This document shows positions 6,828 through 14,459 of a stretch of 24,496 nt of DNA, in pieces; the first letter of the stretch is position 1; each line of letters opens with the position of its first letter. The translations under genes were made by a program, and so were the position numbers. The notes below the pieces were generated by a model. The model was not told the origin of the DNA. It did no database searches and worked only from the letters and a program-made list of their open reading frames with translations. Source of the DNA: Paraliobacillus sp044383835 (GTDB lineage Bacteria; Bacillota; Bacilli; Bacillales; Amphibacillaceae); NCBI RefSeq assembly GCF_044383835.1, contig NZ_JBISEP010000034.1, positions 1 through 24,496 of the forward strand. Reading direction: 5' to 3'.

Positions 6828-7544
6828 TTATTCCCATCTTTCTATGCTTGTTGGTTTTCCTAACAAGAATCCTTGTGCATGTGTAACGCCAAGCGCTTTA
6901 GCGACTCGGTGTTCCTCTTCCGTTTCCACACCCTCCAATATCAATGTGATTCCATTTTCTTTACAATATTGTAGAAAGAAACGAATTAAATTTTGTTTCT
7001 TTTTTGATTGATCTAAACATTTAGAGAAAATCCGATCTAATTTAATATATTTTGCTTCGAAGTTGATCATCCTATCAAAATTTGCATACCCTTTGCCTAC
7101 GTCGTCTAAAGCAAATATGTAACCTTGATTTTTGAGTGTTTTAATATGTTTCTTGAATAATGCTGGATCTTCAACAACCTCTGATTCGGAAATTTCTAAA
7201 ACAATTTGATTTTTACTAATTTGGTTATCTATTAGCACACAGTTAAGAAAGGATTCAAAATCATCATTGACGATAGTAGAAGGGAAGACATTAATAAATA
7301 GAAGCGCTCTTTGCTTTTTAACTGCTGAAGAACAAAAAGTTATCACCGCTTTCTTAATTGATCTTGAGTCTAATTCGTATAAACGTTTTGCTTTTTTTGC
7401 CTCTTGAAACATGCACAATGGATTTGGGAATAAACTAGTACGTAAAAGTACTTCATAACCGATTTTCTCTTGCGTATTTGTGCTGAAAATAGGCTGGAAA
7501 TAATGGTGGAATTTTTCTTTTTCAATCAGTGTATCAATTAACAT
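6828..7544 (-). CDS. Stand-alone EAL-domain protein, likely c-di-GMP phosphodiesterase
   Basis: Cytosolic 238-residue protein made of one EAL domain with no sensor, GGDEF or membrane part. EAL enzymes cut cyclic di-GMP to pGpG. The signature reads EVL (31-33). The likely metal and catalytic residues are kept: E31, N85, E117 in LEISE, D147-D148 in DDVGKGYANF, K168 in KLD, E204 in EGVET and the QGFLLGKP loop (224-231). Several neighbouring positions are unusual (NVFPST, DDVGKGYANF), so activity is probable but not certain. The ATG at 7544 is preferred over a GTG at 7550 because AAGGAG ends eight bases before it. A c-di-GMP-I riboswitch and terminator precede it, so the signal that it should destroy also controls its own transcript. 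Confidence 0.9.
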   Translation of the reverse strand: MLIDTLIEKEKFHHYFQPIFSTNTQEKIGYEVLLRTSLFPNPLCMFQEAKKAKRLYELDSRSIKKAVITFCSSAVKKQRALLFINVFPSTIVNDDFESFLNCVLIDNQISKNQIVLEISESEVVEDPALFKKHIKTLKNQGYIFALDDVGKGYANFDRMINFEAKYIKLDRIFSKCLDQSKKKQNLIRFFLQYCKENGITLILEGVETEEEHRVAKALGVTHAQGFLLGKPTSIERWE

Positions 7545-7580
7545 GCACACAACTCCTTGTTAATCATACCTTTATGAATG

Positions 7581-7619
7581 AAAAAGGTGAACACTACTAA
7601 TCTAGGAGGTTCACCTTTT
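7581..7619 (-). terminator. Riboswitch expression-platform terminator
   Basis: On the minus strand, AAAAGGTGAAC (7619-7609) pairs perfectly with GTTCACCTTTT (7592-7582), and the run of Ts continues to 7581. It lies between the aptamer and the EAL start codon, with no gene ending here. This is the expected layout of a transcriptional riboswitch. Confidence 0.85.
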
Positions 7620-7627
7620 CAATGGAG

Positions 7628-7726
7628 TTCTTCGGTAACTTGGCAATCATAGCATTAAAATATTTTATGCTTTAGACCCATAGCTTTGCGTCCTTACCTT
7701 TCGATAAGTTTGCCATTGTCGGTAAA
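7628..7726 (-). ncRNA. Cyclic di-GMP-I (GEMM-I) riboswitch aptamer
   Basis: Read on the minus strand the segment has the GEMM-I landmarks in order: GGCAAAC, a hairpin capped by a C-GAAA-G tetraloop, GGACGCAAAGC, the GGGTCTAAAGC side of a second hairpin, GCTATG, then GCCAAGTTACCG. TGGCAA near the 5' side and TTGCCA near the 3' side can close the structure. It binds c-di-GMP and here precedes a terminator and an EAL-domain gene. Whether ligand turns expression on or off cannot be told by eye. The bounds are approximate. Confidence 0.9.
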
Positions 7727-7747
7727 CAGGATATGTATTTTTTATAT

Positions 7748-7775
7748 ATTATATCAAAATTCTACAAAATTCCAA
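7748..7775 (-). promoter_or_regulatory. Promoter of the riboswitch-EAL transcript
   Basis: On the minus strand, TTGGAA (7775-7770) and a perfect TATAAT (7753-7748) are separated by 16 bases. It starts about 20 bases upstream of the aptamer. Confidence 0.6.
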
Positions 7776-7892
7776 TATTTTTCACAATAAATGTAATAGA
7801 GGAAAAAGTCATAATTTTAAATGGAGAGACGGTTGAGCAGAAGTTGATTCCTAAAAATAAGATAAAGGGTCTTTACTGTTGCCCGATCTCGG

Positions 7893-8447
7893 CTAGAATT
7901 TTCCTTCATGAATGAAGTCTTGTAATGGGTGACGAGTAGAAGGCATCTCACGTGCTTGTAATTCAGAAGATAATGTTGCTTTATTTCCTTGATATCCTAA
8001 AGCTACGACAGTATGCAGTTGATACTCATCAGGAATTTCTAACACTACACGTGCCTTTTCTTTATTGAATCCACCCATTGGATGGGTAATTAGCCCGTTT
8101 TCGAGCGCTTGCAATGCGAAAAAACCAAAAGCTATTCCTGTGTCAAATGTGTGTGAACTTCCTTTTTTCTTAGAAAGAAATAAAATTAGTACAGGTGCCT
8201 TTTCGGACCACACTCGGTTGCCATCCATAATAAACGAGTGGAAACGTTCGCGATCATCCTTTGTTCGTGCAATAATAAATCGCCAAGGCTGTAAATTCAT
8301 ACTAGAAGGTGCCCAACGAGCTGCTTCTAATGCACGAAATACTAAATCATCAGGAACATCTTTTTCAAGAAACGCTCTTGGTGACCAACGTTTCGTAAAT
8401 TGCTCATGGATGGAAAAATCCGCTTTGCGATTGTGTTTAATAGTCAT
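7893..8447 (-). CDS. Nitroreductase-family FMN oxidoreductase
   Basis: Cytosolic flavoenzyme of 184 residues that probably uses NAD(P)H to reduce nitroaromatics, quinones or an unknown natural substrate. FMN-contact segments are visible: KRWSPRAF near the N-terminus, WAPSSMNLQPWRF around residues 45-57, and the late ALGYQGN. Proteins of this family act as dimers. The ATG at 8447 is supported by AGGAGG eight bases upstream. A 16-base palindrome lies between its -10 and ribosome site, suggesting a dedicated repressor, for example of MarR or HxlR type. It is divergent from the polysaccharide operon, with 219 bases between them. The physiological substrate is unknown. Confidence 0.9.
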   Translation of the reverse strand: MTIKHNRKADFSIHEQFTKRWSPRAFLEKDVPDDLVFRALEAARWAPSSMNLQPWRFIIARTKDDRERFHSFIMDGNRVWSEKAPVLILFLSKKKGSSHTFDTGIAFGFFALQALENGLITHPMGGFNKEKARVVLEIPDEYQLHTVVALGYQGNKATLSSELQAREMPSTRHPLQDFIHEGKF

Positions 8448-8461
8448 TCTAAAGTCCTCCT

Positions 8462-8477
8462 AATAAACAAGTTTATT
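8462..8477. promoter_or_regulatory. Palindromic operator candidate before the nitroreductase
   Basis: AATAAACAAGTTTATT is symmetric except for its central two bases (7-base arms). It lies directly upstream of the AGGAGG and about seven bases after the -10, so it covers the likely transcription start. Confidence 0.5.
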
Positions 8478-8483
8478 TCCGCA

Positions 8484-8489
8484 ATTATA
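8484..8489 (-). promoter_or_regulatory. -10 element of the nitroreductase promoter
   Basis: A perfect TATAAT is read on the minus strand (8489-8484), 37 bases before the start codon. No convincing -35 is seen, which would suit a promoter needing an activator or regulated by the adjacent palindrome. Confidence 0.5.
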
Positions 8490-8595
8490 CATAAATTCAA
8501 ACAAATAAGGAAGGGTGTGTCGCTTGTTCTATTGTAGTTTCTTGTAAATTCCGATGAAAGTTTGAGAAAATTCTGTCCAAAAAGATAGAACATTG

Positions 8596-8604
8596 TGATA
8601 TAAT
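8596..8604 (+). promoter_or_regulatory. Extended -10 promoter of the polysaccharide regulatory operon
   Basis: TGATATAAT gives an extended -10 (TG at 8596-8597, TATAAT at 8599-8604) 62 bases upstream of the first gene. No good -35 is present at 17 bases. An inverted pair TGTTCTAT (8525-8532) and ATAGAACA (8585-8592) lies just upstream and may be an operator. Confidence 0.6.
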
Positions 8605-8666
8605 TTCGTTTGTATGAGTTTAAATGATCGAGATGCTAACAATAAACATGCAGGGGGATCGACAGT

Positions 8667-9413
8667 ATGGAAGAAACAATATCATTGAAAGAAATAATGG
8701 AGGTATTGAAGAAGCGTTTTGGTCTCATTTTCTTACTTATTATTGGAGCAGCACTTATTAGTGGGCTAGTCACCTACTTCTTCATTACACCCACCTATCA
8801 ATCTAGTTCACAATTCATTGTGAATCAAAAATCAACAGAATCTGATCAAGTAGATTATAATGAAATCCGTTCTAATGTGGAAATTATTAATACATACAAC
8901 GTAGTTATTCGTAGTCCACGAATTCTAGATGAAGTAATCAACGAACTAGATCTGACAATCTCAGCAGGTACTTTAAGAGAAAAAATTAATGTCGGTAGTG
9001 AGCAGAATTCCCAAGTGGTTACCGTGACTGCAACAGATCCAGACCCAGCAATTGCAGTAGCTATTGCAAATAAAACGGTTGAAATTTTCCAACAAGACAT
9101 TGGCGATTTAATGAATGTAGACAATGTTAGTGTCCTATCTGAAGCGGAATTAGATGCCGACCCATCACCAGTCAACCCGAAACCGATGTTAAATATTGTA
9201 ATTGCACTTGTAGTAGGCGCAATGGCAGGAGTAGGGCTAGCCTTTTTGTTAGAATATTTAGATAATACATTAAAAACAGAGCAAGACGTCGAACAAAAAT
9301 TAGGACTTCCAGTAATAGGAGCAATCTCGCACATTAAAGAATCAGACTTATCATCTGTCCAGTATCAATCACCAAACATGAGAAAACGAGAAAGGGGAAC
9401 GTTCAGTGGATAA
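8667..9413 (+). CDS. yveK: Wzz/YveK-family chain-length regulator and kinase modulator
   Basis: Membrane protein of 248 residues that controls polysaccharide chain length and activates the partner BY-kinase (the role of CapA or TkmA in other Firmicutes). Membrane helix 1 spans about 18-40 and helix 2 about 174-196, with an extracellular Wzz domain between. The proline-rich PSPVNPKP (166-173) precedes helix 2. After helix 2 comes a cytoplasmic tail of about 50 residues, which in this family contacts the kinase. Start at 8667 is preceded by AGGGGGATCG. Its end overlaps the kinase gene by eight bases. First gene after the extended -10 promoter at 8596. Confidence 0.92.
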   Translation: MEETISLKEIMEVLKKRFGLIFLLIIGAALISGLVTYFFITPTYQSSSQFIVNQKSTESDQVDYNEIRSNVEIINTYNVVIRSPRILDEVINELDLTISAGTLREKINVGSEQNSQVVTVTATDPDPAIAVAIANKTVEIFQQDIGDLMNVDNVSVLSEAELDADPSPVNPKPMLNIVIALVVGAMAGVGLAFLLEYLDNTLKTEQDVEQKLGLPVIGAISHIKESDLSSVQYQSPNMRKRERGTFSG

Positions 9414-10104
9414 AAGAAAGAAGCAAGCTAGAAATACAATGATGCGCCATTTAATCACAAAATTAAATCCGAAGTCCCCTATATCTGAGCAATATCGTAC
9501 GATTAGAACGAATTTGCAATTTTCATCGATCGATGATGAAATGCAGAAAATATTAATTACATCTTCTGCTCCATCTGAAGGAAAGTCGTCAACCGTTGCA
9601 AATCTAGCAATCGTATTTGCGCAACAAGGGAAGAAAGTATTACTGGTTGATGGTGATATGCGCAAGCCAACTGTACATTACACGTTTCGAATCGATAATC
9701 GACGTGGGTTAAGCAGTGCCTTAGTTGGCGAGACAACTTTAGAGGAATCTATTAATAAAACTGATATAACCAATTTAGATATTTTAACTTGTGGACCAGT
9801 GCCGCCGAATCCTTCTGAATTACTAGCTTCAAAAGCAATGGAAGCTTTAGTGAATCGTGCTAGTGAATATTATGACATCATTCTATTTGACACCCCGCCA
9901 GTGCTGGCGGTAACGGATGCACAAATCTTAGCAAATGTATGTGATGGATCGATTCTAGTCCTTCGTAGTAAACAAACCGATTATGAAGCCGCACAAAAAG
10001 CACGGGATCTACTAAAGCCAGCACGTGCCAAGCTGTTAGGAGCTGTGCTGAACGACCGTGAAATGAAAAAAGGAAGAGACTACTATTACTATTATGGTAA
10101 CTAG
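9406..10104 (+). CDS. ywqD: BY-family tyrosine kinase (CpsD/CapB/YwqD type)
   Basis: Cytoplasmic bacterial tyrosine kinase of 232 residues that works with the preceding membrane modulator. It autophosphorylates its C-terminal tyrosines in trans and may also act on Ugd-type enzymes. Walker A is SAPSEGKSS (K60), Walker A' is LLVDGDMRKP (D82, D84) and Walker B is IILFDTPP (D162). The C-terminus has five consecutive tyrosines (226-230) before GN. The start is GTG at 9406, with GGGGA eight bases upstream, overlapping the previous stop. The phosphatase expected next is separated by a terminator and 514 bases. Confidence 0.93.
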   Translation: MDKRKKQARNTMMRHLITKLNPKSPISEQYRTIRTNLQFSSIDDEMQKILITSSAPSEGKSSTVANLAIVFAQQGKKVLLVDGDMRKPTVHYTFRIDNRRGLSSALVGETTLEESINKTDITNLDILTCGPVPPNPSELLASKAMEALVNRASEYYDIILFDTPPVLAVTDAQILANVCDGSILVLRSKQTDYEAAQKARDLLKPARAKLLGAVLNDREMKKGRDYYYYYGN

Positions 10105-10127
10105 TCAAAGCTTTTACAGATCATATG

Positions 10128-10171
10128 AAAAAACACCGACATTCCATCAACATAGATTTCGGTGTTTTTTT
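10128..10171 (+). terminator. Intrinsic terminator after the tyrosine kinase
   Basis: A perfect 12-pair stem is formed by AAAAAACACCGA (10128-10139) and TCGGTGTTTTTT (10159-10170), with its T-run continuing. It starts 23 bases after the kinase stop and closes the yveK-ywqD unit. Confidence 0.92.
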
Positions 10172-10618
10172 CTATACTATTTTAAGCACACATCGACGTA
10201 TTATAAGAAAAAACGCAAAAAATTACAGTATAAAAAAATTTTATCTTTAATTCAAGGGCAAGCAGTAATTGAATGGGAAGCGATTTTTACCAATCTAAAT
10301 AATTTTTAGAGAAATAACACATAGCAATGACTTAAATAACTAGTTTTGATAGAGGAAAAACCATTACATATAATAAAAAGTACTGATAAAAGAATTAAAT
10401 AAACATAGTTTTCTATTCGCTCAGTTATTTATTGTGTTATTTTATTTCTTCTTTTCCCTTTGTCAAGAAAACATCATAGTGGAAAGGCGTTTATCCATAG
10501 GTATATTGATCTATTTTCTTTTTTGTTATAATATGCATTGTCTATTTCTAAGTCTTTTAATTCCTGCTATAATAAAACTATTGTGTGTAACAAAGTTATT
10601 TGAAAAGGTTGTGCGTGT
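10172..10618. other. AT-rich intergenic region before the phosphatase
   Basis: No credible gene is seen in these 447 bases. Open frames here have no ribosome site and hydrophobic composition expected from AT-rich DNA. It contains a possible promoter with TTGATC (10506-10511), a 15-base spacer and TATAAT (10527-10532), plus the extended -10 at 10565. Confidence 0.6.
10565..10573 (+). promoter_or_regulatory. Extended -10 promoter of the phosphatase-gtaB unit
   Basis: TGCTATAAT at 10565-10573 is a consensus extended -10. It would start transcription near 10580, about 40 bases before the phosphatase ATG. No clear -35 is seen. Confidence 0.55.
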
Positions 10619-11386
10619 ATGATTGACATTCATTCTCATATTCTACCAGGTATAGATGACGGAGCGAAACATTTGGAAGAAAGTGTTGCGATGGCACGTG
10701 CAGCAGTGTTAGAAGGAATTCATACAGTGATCGCCACGCCACATCATAAAAATGGCCGTTATGATAATACGAAAGAAATGATCCTACCATTAGTAGATCA
10801 ATTGAATACTAGGTTACAACAAGAAGAAATTCCACTCACTGTTTTACCTGGGCAAGAGTCACGTATTTACGGAGAAATGATAGAGGATTGCGAAGAAGGA
10901 GTAATTCTTCCGTTGAATAAAAATACTCGATACGTATTTGTTGAATTACCTTCTAGTAATGTACCGCGATATGCAAAGAAGTTGTTGTTTGATATGCAGT
11001 TAAACGATCTTAAACCAATTATTGTTCACCCAGAACGAAATAAAGTAATTATGGAAGACCCTAGTATTCTATACGATTTCGTTCGAAATGGGGCATTAAC
11101 TCAAATTACCGCAGCAAGCGTGACCGGTCATTTCGGTAAGAAAATTAAGAAATTCACTCAAGAATTAATCAAATTGAATTTGACACATTTCATTGCTTCA
11201 GATGCGCATAATACATCATCTCGTGGTTTTCGTATCCAAGAAGCAAGTCAAGTCATCCAAGATACGTTTGGTCATTCGATGTTATGTTATTTTATGGAAA
11301 ATGCGCAATGCATGATAAATGATGACACGGTAATTGGTGACGAACCAATTAAACCAAAGCAGAAAAAAATATTAGGCTTGTTTTAA
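10619..11386 (+). CDS. ywqE: PHP-family tyrosine-protein phosphatase (CpsB/YwqE type)
   Basis: Manganese-dependent protein tyrosine phosphatase of 255 residues that removes phosphate from the BY-kinase and its targets, so it sets the level of polysaccharide production. The PHP metal ligands are visible: H5 and H7 in DIHSH, the GIDDG at 11-15, TPHH, the PGQE segment, VHPERN and the late SDAHN. Length is normal for CpsB/YwqE. ATG at 10619 is preceded by AAAAGG ten bases upstream, and an extended -10 lies at 10565. gtaB follows after 63 bases and may be cotranscribed. Confidence 0.95.
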   Translation: MIDIHSHILPGIDDGAKHLEESVAMARAAVLEGIHTVIATPHHKNGRYDNTKEMILPLVDQLNTRLQQEEIPLTVLPGQESRIYGEMIEDCEEGVILPLNKNTRYVFVELPSSNVPRYAKKLLFDMQLNDLKPIIVHPERNKVIMEDPSILYDFVRNGALTQITAASVTGHFGKKIKKFTQELIKLNLTHFIASDAHNTSSRGFRIQEASQVIQDTFGHSMLCYFMENAQCMINDDTVIGDEPIKPKQKKILGLF

Positions 11387-11449
11387 ATCCTATACTTACG
11401 ATAAGCTAGTAGTTGAAGTGTAATAGATGAAGAAGGAGAGAAGGACAAA

Positions 11450-12328
11450 ATGAAGAAAGTCAGAAAGGCGATTATTCCAGCAGCAGGCTTGGGAACACGA
11501 TTTTTACCAGCAACGAAAGCAATGCCAAAAGAAATGTTGCCAATCGTAGATAAACCAACGATTCAATACATTGTTGAGGAAGCAGTAGCTTCAGGAATTG
11601 AAGATATTATTATTGTCACCGGTAAAGGGAAGCGTGCGATTGAAGATCATTTTGATTTTGCACCAGAATTAGAACAAAATCTCCGTGAAAAAGGAAAAAA
11701 TGATTTATTGCAAAAAGTAGAACAGTCAACTAAATTAGCGGATATTCATTATATTCGTCAAAAAGAACCAAAAGGATTAGGTCATGCCGTTTGGTGCGCG
11801 CGAAAGTTTATTGGTGACGAACCATTTGCTGTTTTACTTGGAGACGATATCGTACAAAGCGATGTCCCATGTTTGAAGCAGTTGATTAATCAATATGAAG
11901 AAACGGAATCATCAGTGATTGGTGTACAACAAGTACCTGAAGGCGAAACACATCGTTATGGTATTGTTGATCCTAGTGAGCAAAATGATCGTCGCTATCA
12001 AGTAAGTAATTTCGTAGAGAAACCTGCACAAGGTACAGCGCCGTCTAATCTTGCAATTATGGGTCGTTATGTATTCACACCGGAAATTTTCCGTTTTCTT
12101 GATCGCCAGCAAATTGGTGCAGGAGGCGAAATTCAATTAACTGACGCAATCCAAATGTTAAATGAGATTCAGAAAGTATATGCGTATGATTTCCACGGGC
12201 ATCGCCATGATGTGGGAGAGAAGCTAGGTTTTATTAAAACGACGATAGAATTTGCTTTGCAAAATAAAGAAATTGGTGCAGAAGTAAGAGATGTATTAAA
12301 AGAGTTATTAGCAGAAGATAAAAAATAA
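11450..12328 (+). CDS. gtaB: UTP-glucose-1-phosphate uridylyltransferase
   Basis: Cytosolic enzyme joining glucose-1-phosphate and UTP to give UDP-glucose, the donor for glucosyl transfer and the substrate of Ugd. It has 292 residues, the usual GtaB/GalU length. The nucleotide-binding signature AAGLGTRFLPATKAMPKE is at residues 11-28, with later LLGDDI and VEKP motifs typical of sugar nucleotidyltransferases. AAGGAGAG precedes the ATG. A terminator follows directly, so the next gene has its own start or depends on readthrough. Confidence 0.95.
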   Translation: MKKVRKAIIPAAGLGTRFLPATKAMPKEMLPIVDKPTIQYIVEEAVASGIEDIIIVTGKGKRAIEDHFDFAPELEQNLREKGKNDLLQKVEQSTKLADIHYIRQKEPKGLGHAVWCARKFIGDEPFAVLLGDDIVQSDVPCLKQLINQYEETESSVIGVQQVPEGETHRYGIVDPSEQNDRRYQVSNFVEKPAQGTAPSNLAIMGRYVFTPEIFRFLDRQQIGAGGEIQLTDAIQMLNEIQKVYAYDFHGHRHDVGEKLGFIKTTIEFALQNKEIGAEVRDVLKELLAEDKK

Positions 12329-12336
12329 AAAGACAT

Positions 12337-12370
12337 AAGGGAGTGATGCAAATCTACTCCCTTGCTTTAT
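12337..12370 (+). terminator. Intrinsic terminator after gtaB
   Basis: A perfect eight-pair stem AAGGGAGT (12337-12344) and ACTCCCTT (12356-12363) with a short T-rich tail. A second pairing TTATGCT...AGCATAA follows at about 12369-12399. A weak promoter-like TTGCTT-16-CATAAT (12362-12389) overlaps both. Confidence 0.75.
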
Positions 12371-12451
12371 TATGCTAATTCTACATAATAGAGCATAAGA
12401 AATAAAGCCAATACTATTATATTAGCTTGGTAAAGGAAGGGAGGAAAAATA

Positions 12452-14278
12452 ATGTCCTATCGATCAAGAATGATGTTCCTTATGGCATTAGATTCATTGA
12501 TTATAAGCTCAGCTGTCTTTCTTGCATCATGGATAGTATATCCTAGTATCTCTTCTGGATCAATTAATGTACTCATCATCAGTTCTATTTCATTATTATT
12601 GTTTCACCACCTATTTGCCATGAAATATAAGCTTTACCACAAAGTATGGTCTTATGCAAGCATTGGTGAATTAGTAGCCATCGTCAAAGCAATTAGTTTA
12701 TCTATGTTAGCTACAGCTATCATTCAATTTCTTATTAATGATTTTACTATTTATAAACGTGCACTAATTGTGACTTGGCTATTACATATCTTCCTTATCG
12801 GTGGATCACGTTTTGTTTGGCGTATTTATCGCGATCGGTTTATTATTGCAAATGCCGAGCAGAAGCGCACCTTAATTGTAGGCGCTGGATCTGCTGGTGC
12901 AATGATTGCAAGGCAGTTAAAAAACGAACCAAATCATACTGATCTTTGTCCAGTAGCCTTTGTTGATGATGACTTTACCAAACACAAAATGGAGCTGTAC
13001 GGGATACCAGTAGTTCAATCAACCGATCATATTGCATCAATTGTCGAAAGATTCAAAATAGATCACATCGTCATTGCAATTCCCTCTTTAACAAATGGGG
13101 AGTTAGCTGAAGTATTAGAACGTTGTAACCAAACAGAAGCAAAAGTACAAATGCTACCAAAAATCGAAGACCTGGCAAGTGGGCGTGTGTCCGTATCTGC
13201 ACTAAGGAATGTCGATGTAGAAGACGTACTAGGCCGTGCTCCTGTTAAACTAGATATTACAAAAATATCAGAATACGTAACAAACAATACCGTAATAGTG
13301 ACCGGCGCTGGCGGATCAATTGGTTCAGAGATTTGTAGGCAATTAATGCGTTTCACCCCAAGTAGAATTGTGTTAGTAGGTCATGGTGAATTCAGTATTT
13401 ACACAATTGATATGGAGCTAAGAGAAAAGTTTGCGGAAATGGATACAGAAATTATACCAATTATAGGTGATGTTCAAGACCGTAAACGGATTTTTGAGAT
13501 TGTTGAAACCTATCAACCTACTATTATATATCATGCCGCAGCGCATAAGCATGTTCCATTAATGGAATTTAATCCACATGAAGCAATTAAGAATAATGTG
13601 ATTGGTACGAAAAATGTCGCAGAAGCAGCCGATACCTTTCATGTAAATACATTTGTATTAGTATCGACCGACAAAGCAGTTAACCCAACCAATGTGATGG
13701 GGGCGACAAAGCGTGTTGCGGAAATGGTTGTACAAAATTTAGCTAAACATTCGAAATCCAAGTTTGTAGCCGTGCGATTCGGTAATGTATTAGGAAGCCG
13801 CGGCAGTGTCATTCCGTTGTTTAAAAAACAAATTGAGAAAGGTGGACCAGTTACGGTCACCCATCCAGAAATGACACGTTATTTTATGACGATACCAGAA
13901 GCATCTCGTCTAGTGATTCAAGCAGGAACATTAGCCCATGGTGGAGAAATTTTTGTGTTAGACATGGGTGAACCTGTTAAAATAGTTGATCTTGCAAAGA
14001 ATTTAATCAAGCTGTCTGGCTATACCGAAGAAGAAATTCCAATCACTTACTCAGGTATTCGTCCTGGTGAGAAAATGTTTGAGGAATTACTCGGGGAAAA
14101 CGAAGTACATCCAGATGAGGTATATGAAAAGATTTATGTTGGTCGGACAATGGAAATTGATACAGCGCAATTATCGCAATTAATTAACCAATTTGAAACC
14201 TATTCAACTGTTGAATTGAAAGATACATTGATGGGGATTGTATATCAAGAGTCAAATTTGGGTGTGGTGGAGAATTAA
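12452..14278 (+). CDS. capD: Membrane-bound nucleotide-sugar 4,6-dehydratase (CapD/PglF/WbpM type)
   Basis: Inner-membrane enzyme of 608 residues expected to turn UDP-GlcNAc into UDP-2-acetamido-2,6-dideoxy-4-hexulose. Four membrane helices lie near 8-30, 35-55, 75-97 and 103-120. A first Rossmann domain follows with GAGSAG (144-149). The catalytic SDR domain has TGAGGSIG (284-291), STDKAV (405-410) and NVMGATK (414-420). The usual catalytic tyrosine is replaced by M416, with K420 kept, as is typical of the large PglF/WbpM enzymes. GGGAGG precedes the ATG. It follows a terminator and precedes another, so it may be a single-gene unit. It is close to EpsC of Bacillus. Confidence 0.95.
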   Translation: MSYRSRMMFLMALDSLIISSAVFLASWIVYPSISSGSINVLIISSISLLLFHHLFAMKYKLYHKVWSYASIGELVAIVKAISLSMLATAIIQFLINDFTIYKRALIVTWLLHIFLIGGSRFVWRIYRDRFIIANAEQKRTLIVGAGSAGAMIARQLKNEPNHTDLCPVAFVDDDFTKHKMELYGIPVVQSTDHIASIVERFKIDHIVIAIPSLTNGELAEVLERCNQTEAKVQMLPKIEDLASGRVSVSALRNVDVEDVLGRAPVKLDITKISEYVTNNTVIVTGAGGSIGSEICRQLMRFTPSRIVLVGHGEFSIYTIDMELREKFAEMDTEIIPIIGDVQDRKRIFEIVETYQPTIIYHAAAHKHVPLMEFNPHEAIKNNVIGTKNVAEAADTFHVNTFVLVSTDKAVNPTNVMGATKRVAEMVVQNLAKHSKSKFVAVRFGNVLGSRGSVIPLFKKQIEKGGPVTVTHPEMTRYFMTIPEASRLVIQAGTLAHGGEIFVLDMGEPVKIVDLAKNLIKLSGYTEEEIPITYSGIRPGEKMFEELLGENEVHPDEVYEKIYVGRTMEIDTAQLSQLINQFETYSTVELKDTLMGIVYQESNLGVVEN

Positions 14279-14294
14279 ATTTGTGAAAAATTAA

Positions 14295-14331
14295 AACAGC
14301 TACTCCTAGTAAAAAGCTAGGGGTAGCGGTT
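14295..14331 (+). terminator. Terminator-like hairpin after capD
   Basis: The arms AACAGCTACTCCTAG (14295-14309) and CTAGGGGTAGCGGTT (14317-14331) form a long stem with a few mismatches. The tail TTGATTTATG is only partly T-rich. It separates capD from the AT-rich cassette, so it may allow partial readthrough. Confidence 0.65.
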
Positions 14332-14459
14332 TGATTTATGTTAATTGGAACGTGTAATTTTAGTGAAAAACTAGTTTAGTGGATTAGTAGTTGGTTGGAG
14401 GTGGATTGCTTATTTTAGCTAAGTGATAATTTACTGAAAATCTTAAGGAGAGTTTTGAC

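Noticed and set aside
7733..7915. Open plus-strand frame of 60 codons next to the riboswitch
   Set aside because: It overlaps the riboswitch promoter and the nitroreductase end on the other strand, has no ribosome site and no recognisable sequence.
10094..10309. Open plus-strand frame starting inside the kinase end
   Set aside because: It runs through the strong terminator at 10128-10171 and has no ribosome site.
10434..10622. Hydrophobic open frame before the phosphatase gene
   Set aside because: Its hydrophobic content follows from AT-rich DNA, it spans both promoter candidates and lacks a ribosome site.
14317..14331. Similarity of GGGGTAGCGGT to the enterobacterial ops element bound by RfaH
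   Set aside because: The match is partial, it is one arm of a hairpin, and RfaH-ops control is not expected in this group.
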